This document shows positions 59,801 to 64,000 of a DNA stretch of 64,000 nt, piece by piece. Source of the DNA: Drosophila pseudoobscura. Its lineage: Eukaryota; Arthropoda; Insecta; Diptera; Drosophilidae. The stretch spans positions 20,727,501-20,791,500 of the forward strand of contig NC_046680.1 of the NCBI RefSeq assembly GCF_009870125.1, written 5' to 3'. Every line of letters begins with the position of its first letter. Position 1 is the stretch's first letter. Both the position numbers and the translations under genes were made by a program. The notes under the pieces were generated by a model. That model did no database searches, was not told the origin of the DNA, and saw nothing but the letters and a program-made list of their open reading frames with translations.

Positions 59801-62800
59801 CAGTTTGCTAGAAGCGAAAGCAAAAGTATTGCCTCGCCGCATTGCCGCTGAAAAGCAACCGCAACGAGAGGAAGGCAGACAGCTGCCGGACGGCTTTTTT
59901 GCACATGGTTTTTGTGTCTCTTTAAGGGGCCAATAATTGCGCAAAAATAACTGAACAAGGCGAGCTCCAATCCAGCACGGGTTAGTGGTAGTACATTATA
60001 TAGTCCAGTCCCCAGTCCACAGTCCCCAGACCGGATCGAACCCCTGGCCGATCCACACCCCGCCCTGGCGGCAGTTACCTGGCTGGTACCTCGTATTCGT
60101 GATGCCGGACAATGGACCGGTGGATGGAAAATATTTCGACTTGATTAAAGCAAAATTATTTGACTTTGGGGCTTCGAACTCCTGCATTGGCTGGGGGTTC
60201 GGGATCCGATTGGGGGTCGTATGGGGTCGGGTTGGGTCGGGTCAGTAGGTTAAATTTGATATAAATTGATTGGCCAAAGGCGGATATTTTGGGCCGATTT
60301 GCGGGACCCACACTAAGGTCGGCCATAACCATGTGGATTTACTTTCTAATTACGGGCAAACAGCGGCAGTTAGGAGCTTTTGTTGCCTGCCTGGCTAATT
60401 TACGGCACGTCCGAAGTGCCCCGAAAAGCACTTTGGGGCCAGCCGACTCAATTTCAAATTAAATTTGTATTCAAATAGACCACAGACGCCTGCTGCTGCT
60501 GCCGCTGCTGCTGCTCAGCCACTCAACTGGGCAATGACAAGCAAATTAACCGCAACTGCCGCTGCCTGCCGCTCCATGTTGCACCATCGCACCCAGCACC
60601 GAGTCTGGACAATCAGCAAACTGTCGGCTCTGGTGGCTGCCTCCACTGCTGCTGCCACTGCTGCTGGTTAACTACTTCTCGCGCCCAACCCAACTTCTGC
60701 CTCGTTGGGGCATATAATTTTCCACACGTAACCTTGAGCAAAAAGAAATATACGAAAGAGATTCAAATGAATCTATCAGGGCAGCGCACTCTGGGCATAT
60801 GCAAAGCCACAGTGAATACTCGACGGACGGACAGCTGCCAGAAATGCAACAGCCAGACGACAGGCCTGATGGCCCACCGAGAGATCTCTTTTAAGCGGAG
60901 TTCCAGTAGTTGCATCAATGAATAACGAAAGCCTGGGAGGGAGTCCAACCTAGACTGCCTTCGTCCGCCCCTTCACCTGTTGAGGCCCCGCTAATGAGCT
61001 TCATTTCGTGGCAACAATTGGAGCTGCATAATTAATATTAAAAGCCATATTCGGTCGATTATTGGCAAATTAATTGGCTTCGGCTTCGACTTCGACTGAA
61101 ATTGGAGCTGAAATTGCAGCTGCAGTGACTGTACCCTGCCCCCTGCCCCCGCCATTGCCATTGTTGTACGCCAAAATGTGAAATTCCAATAAAAATTTGT
61201 AGGAACTGGCGCCGTCGCCTTATGGAATGGATCGGGTCATGCCGTCGTCCGCGAGTGCCCGAGTTATGCCCCGTCCGGATTAGGTAATAGCCGGGGGTGC
61301 CTTTCACTCGCAGCCGCCACACAAAAGACCAGCAGACACTCGTTTTGGCCTGTAATTTATTTGTATAGGCCATAGAAATTAGTTCAACGGCAGCGCCAGC
61401 AGCGGCAGAAAGGCAAAAGTAATTCCCGCCCACTGCCCAAATGTGAGTGCCAGGGCACTTGACTCTAGATCTGCTTTCCCCCCCATCCATCCAGGGGCTA
61501 GAAGTTGTGCAACAATTAGTGCAACTGCAGGTGAAAGGCAGGCACAAATCCTGGCCCAAAGAGCACGCGCTTTCCCCCCCTCTAACGCCACCGAGGCCTC
61601 CCCCCCAGATGGCGGCTTTAAATCTATTGAATATCACTTAACAAGGCGCAGCTGTCAGCGGTTTTTATAATGAATTGTTCCACAGCCGCATTGTCTCTCA
61701 AATTACACGATATCATTTCCAAACGCCACATTTTTTGGGGGCACGTGACAAGGCTTTGAATCAGATAGGAATTTACATACAATATGTACAAAGTACATAC
61801 ATAGAGATCTGGCGCACCAACAGCTGTGGTTTCGGAGCTGCCCAAAGACCCCAGATCGAAGCAGGAACTGAGACCCCGAAAGGTAGTCTGCTGGTGGGCC
61901 CTCATAAATCTTCTCTTCTTTATGCAGGAAGCCCAGACAGGTCCAGCCCTGCCTCTGCCCCAAACAGGGAAAGTCTCTGCCAATCTTTGTGGCCACAAGA
62001 TGCAGCCGCTTGTCAAAGGTCGCGGCAAGCGAAAGTGACTCTGCCTTGCCCTTTTTTTCTTTTTTGCAGGCGACCAAACCCGTTTCCTGCGTTTGCGGCA
62101 TGCCACAGAGAGAGAGAGAGAGATGCGCCACATTAGGAGGTTCGCACTGACCTACATGCCAGGCATGGGATCGGCGGCTCCAGGTTGCGCAATGCCCATA
62201 ACCTTCGCATTGAGGGGGAGACTCGTCCAATGACATCAAGAAAATAGCTACAAAATAGCGCACAATCATTTTGGTAAATGATTTAATTAAACTAAACAGT
62301 CGAACAACATTCGTCCAAGAGCCAAGAGCCAGGCCCCAGCCCCAGTCTCCAACACCTTTCTGGCGGCCCAGCTCGACTCGACTCGACTCGGCTCGAATTG
62401 GTTCGAGTGCTTTTCAAGTGTGTGACATATTGGCGTCAAGTTCATAATTCACAATTTATTTCATTCCGATTTGAACAAAAGGCGACCAAGTGGCGCTGAT
62501 CGGGCGACATTGATTGCGATGATCTGGAGCCAAGAGACTTATGGCCATAGCAGAACTCTCCTCTCCTCTCCGTTCGGGCATTGGATTCGATTCGATTGGA
62601 TTGGATTGTGCAGAAACTGGTCTGCCTTCTGATCACCGAACTCGCAGTGTTTCCGTTTTGTTTCTCAAGTTTTTTGTTTTTCTTTGGTCCAAGAATAAAA
62701 GGGAATTTTTTGCCTGCCAATTGAATGATTACGGCATACACTTACGAGCATGTACGTACTCGGCTTCAATGAGTCAACAGTTAAGGCCAGCTTTTGTTAT

Positions 62801-63674
62801 AGACCAGGGGAGTACCCTTTGGAGCTGGGAAAACTCCTTCCCAGGTTGAACGATTCACCCTCTCTTGAGCTCTTTGGCTTTCTTGGGGGCTGATTGCTTG
62901 TGCTCTTACCCTTTGTTTATGTTTCTGTTTCATTGTTTGATCTTCTTTGGGTTTCTTTTTCCCTCCAAATCGTATCTTCTGTTGCCCCCTGGTTGGACTT
63001 GAACTTTGTGCGTGTGTTTTTTTGGGTTTTCTCATCATGTTTCGTGTTTGTCAAGGCTCTGGCTCTCGTCGTACAGTAAGCACTCGACTATGGTGAAACA
63101 CAAGTGGGATTGTCGCGGCACCCCCTATATCTACAGGTGCTGACCCCAAAGGCATTTTAGCTGGTTAGCGAATTGGCAACGCTCGATTGGAGGCCCTAAT
63201 AATTTTTAATTACCAAAAAATATACAAACACAGGCCCGATGGAGGTGCGGCTGTTTGAACTTGACTTTAATTGGCTTTCCTTTCAATAAAAATAGTGTTA
63301 GGGCCACACGAGAGTGCCAACAATGAGGATTGTGTTCTCTCTCTGTCTCTCTGTCCCCAGCTTTTGGGCGTCTTTCACTTTTTGTGAACTGCCTTATGCA
63401 ATGCCGCATGCCACACATTTCATATGAGGTCTCATTGAGTATGGATTACCAAACTGTAACAAGTGCAAAACGAACCCCCCGTGGGCTGCATACTAAGATA
63501 TTTTTGGGAGGGAAACTACGCCCACGCGGGACTGAGGGACAGTGCCATCAGCTTTTATGATGCCATCTACCCGGACAGTGGGCAAGTGTTCATAATTTGA
63601 TAATGGCAGCAATTAAACTTGATTGCTGGCTGCTTTGTGGCTCATAATTAGCACCCAACTGAAGCTCAGATGTT

Positions 63675-63712
63675 TATAAGGCAGCAGTCAAAACTTCTTA
63701 CAGACAGTGCCA
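63675..63712 (+). promoter_or_regulatory. Possible TATA + Inr pair at the right edge
   Basis: TATAAG at 63675 and ACAGTG with its A at 63706, 31 bases on, the standard spacing. No convincing coding frame follows in the remaining 290 bases, so this may be a start of something beyond the window or chance. Confidence 0.25.
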
Positions 63713-63972
63713 TTTAGTTGGGGATGAGCTAGGCGAGTACCGAGATTTCGGGCCACATTCTTCTCAGCAATGAAGTCATATTCGTTTCAGCAAATTAAGT
63801 GGGGGAAATGCAAGAGGCAGGGTTTACGGGGCAGCGAATTATGAATACCCTTTTCAAACTATATCGTAGACTTTCAGGCAGATATCTTCAAATGAAGGCC
63901 TTACGGCTATACTTCCTTTCTGTGGGACTGAAACTGGAATACCCTCTGGAAAAGGGGGGGGGGGGGGAAACC

Positions 63973-63996
63973 GAAAGACTTAGGCAACGAACTTCT
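63973..63996 (+). repeat. GGCAACGAACTT repeat, copy 3
   Basis: GAAAGACT, TA, then GGCAACGAACTT, four bases from the window end. It shares 20 or more of 24 positions with copies 1 and 2. Confidence 0.7.
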
Positions 63997-64000
63997 GCCA

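Larger units (their letters stand above)
57911..63999. other. Gene-poor region, right part
   Basis: No gene seen beyond the listed words and repeats. Minor repeats: GATGAT near 59,578-59,596, a CGACT tandem near 62,372-62,390, AG runs at 62107-62122, and a run of 14 G at 63954-63967. The frames at 61,624-62,269 (up to 188 codons) overlap each other on both strands and look accidental. Confidence 0.45.

Noticed and set aside
61624..62269. Overlapping frames of 153, 169 and 188 codons near 62 kb
   Set aside because: They overlap on both strands and in several frames, with no codon bias, splice context or family. Probably GC-rich chance frames.
1..64000. tRNA, snRNA, rRNA, CRISPR arrays or transposase genes
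   Set aside because: Looked for tRNA B-box words (GGTTCGANTCC), regular spaced direct repeats, and reverse transcriptase or transposase motifs. None found that hold up by eye. A covariance-model scan would be decisive for small RNAs.

Overview
The window is nuclear DNA of a fly of the genus Drosophila. The evidence is seven multi-exon genes that I recognise from their proteins, short introns of about 56-70 bases, and fly core-promoter words (TATA, Inr, DPE, DRE). The set midasin (Mdn1), cutoff, ERp60, eEF1alpha, microcephalin (MCPH1), a ZIP11-type zinc transporter and expansion matches the D. melanogaster 48C-48E neighbourhood (Muller element C), as I recall it. Residue differences from the D. 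melanogaster proteins I remember suggest a different species. I cannot name the species from sequence alone.

Left part, 1-17.3 kb, minus strand: nearly the whole coding region of midasin, the giant six-AAA+ ATPase of 60S ribosome maturation. Thirteen exons are seen, and the last about 50 codons lie off the left edge. 17.8-19.1 kb, plus strand: cutoff, the Rai1/DXO-like piRNA-cluster factor. It is convergent with ERp60 (19.3-21.7 kb, minus), an ER protein disulfide isomerase. 22.6-26.5 kb, plus: eEF1alpha, with a leader exon, a 1.6-kb leader intron and an intronless 463-codon frame. That frame is followed, in phase after its TAG, by 94 more open codons.

26.8-34.3 kb, minus: MCPH1, nine coding exons, with a short and a BRCT-containing long 3' form. 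Its 3.3-kb fourth intron holds the whole zinc-transporter gene on the opposite strand (about 30.4-32.4 kb), plus a likely internal MCPH1 promoter. 35.8-44.0 kb, minus: expansion (MH2 domain). It has five exons (the last holds only the stop), a 6.1-kb leader intron, and a strong Inr+DPE start near 44,017.

44-64 kb: I see no convincing protein-coding gene. It is gene-poor, probably regulatory DNA, rich in short tandem duplications and microsatellites. It carries several non-trivial repeated words: three copies of a word containing GGCAACGAACTT; a tandem TGTAATCGAT block; a palindromic GAACTAGTTCCA in two places; and a CATTGCGCATACG word shared with the expansion leader.

A dispersed repeat family (three copies) carries GGTATAT words, and its two longer copies end in an ATCGAT (DRE-like) word. 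Those two sit in the same orientation just upstream of eEF1alpha and of MCPH1. No mobile-element protein, tRNA, rRNA or CRISPR was seen. I did not find a new multi-gene system. The best leads are the eEF1alpha downstream frame, the repeat-associated promoters, the alternative MCPH1 forms and the repeated noncoding words.
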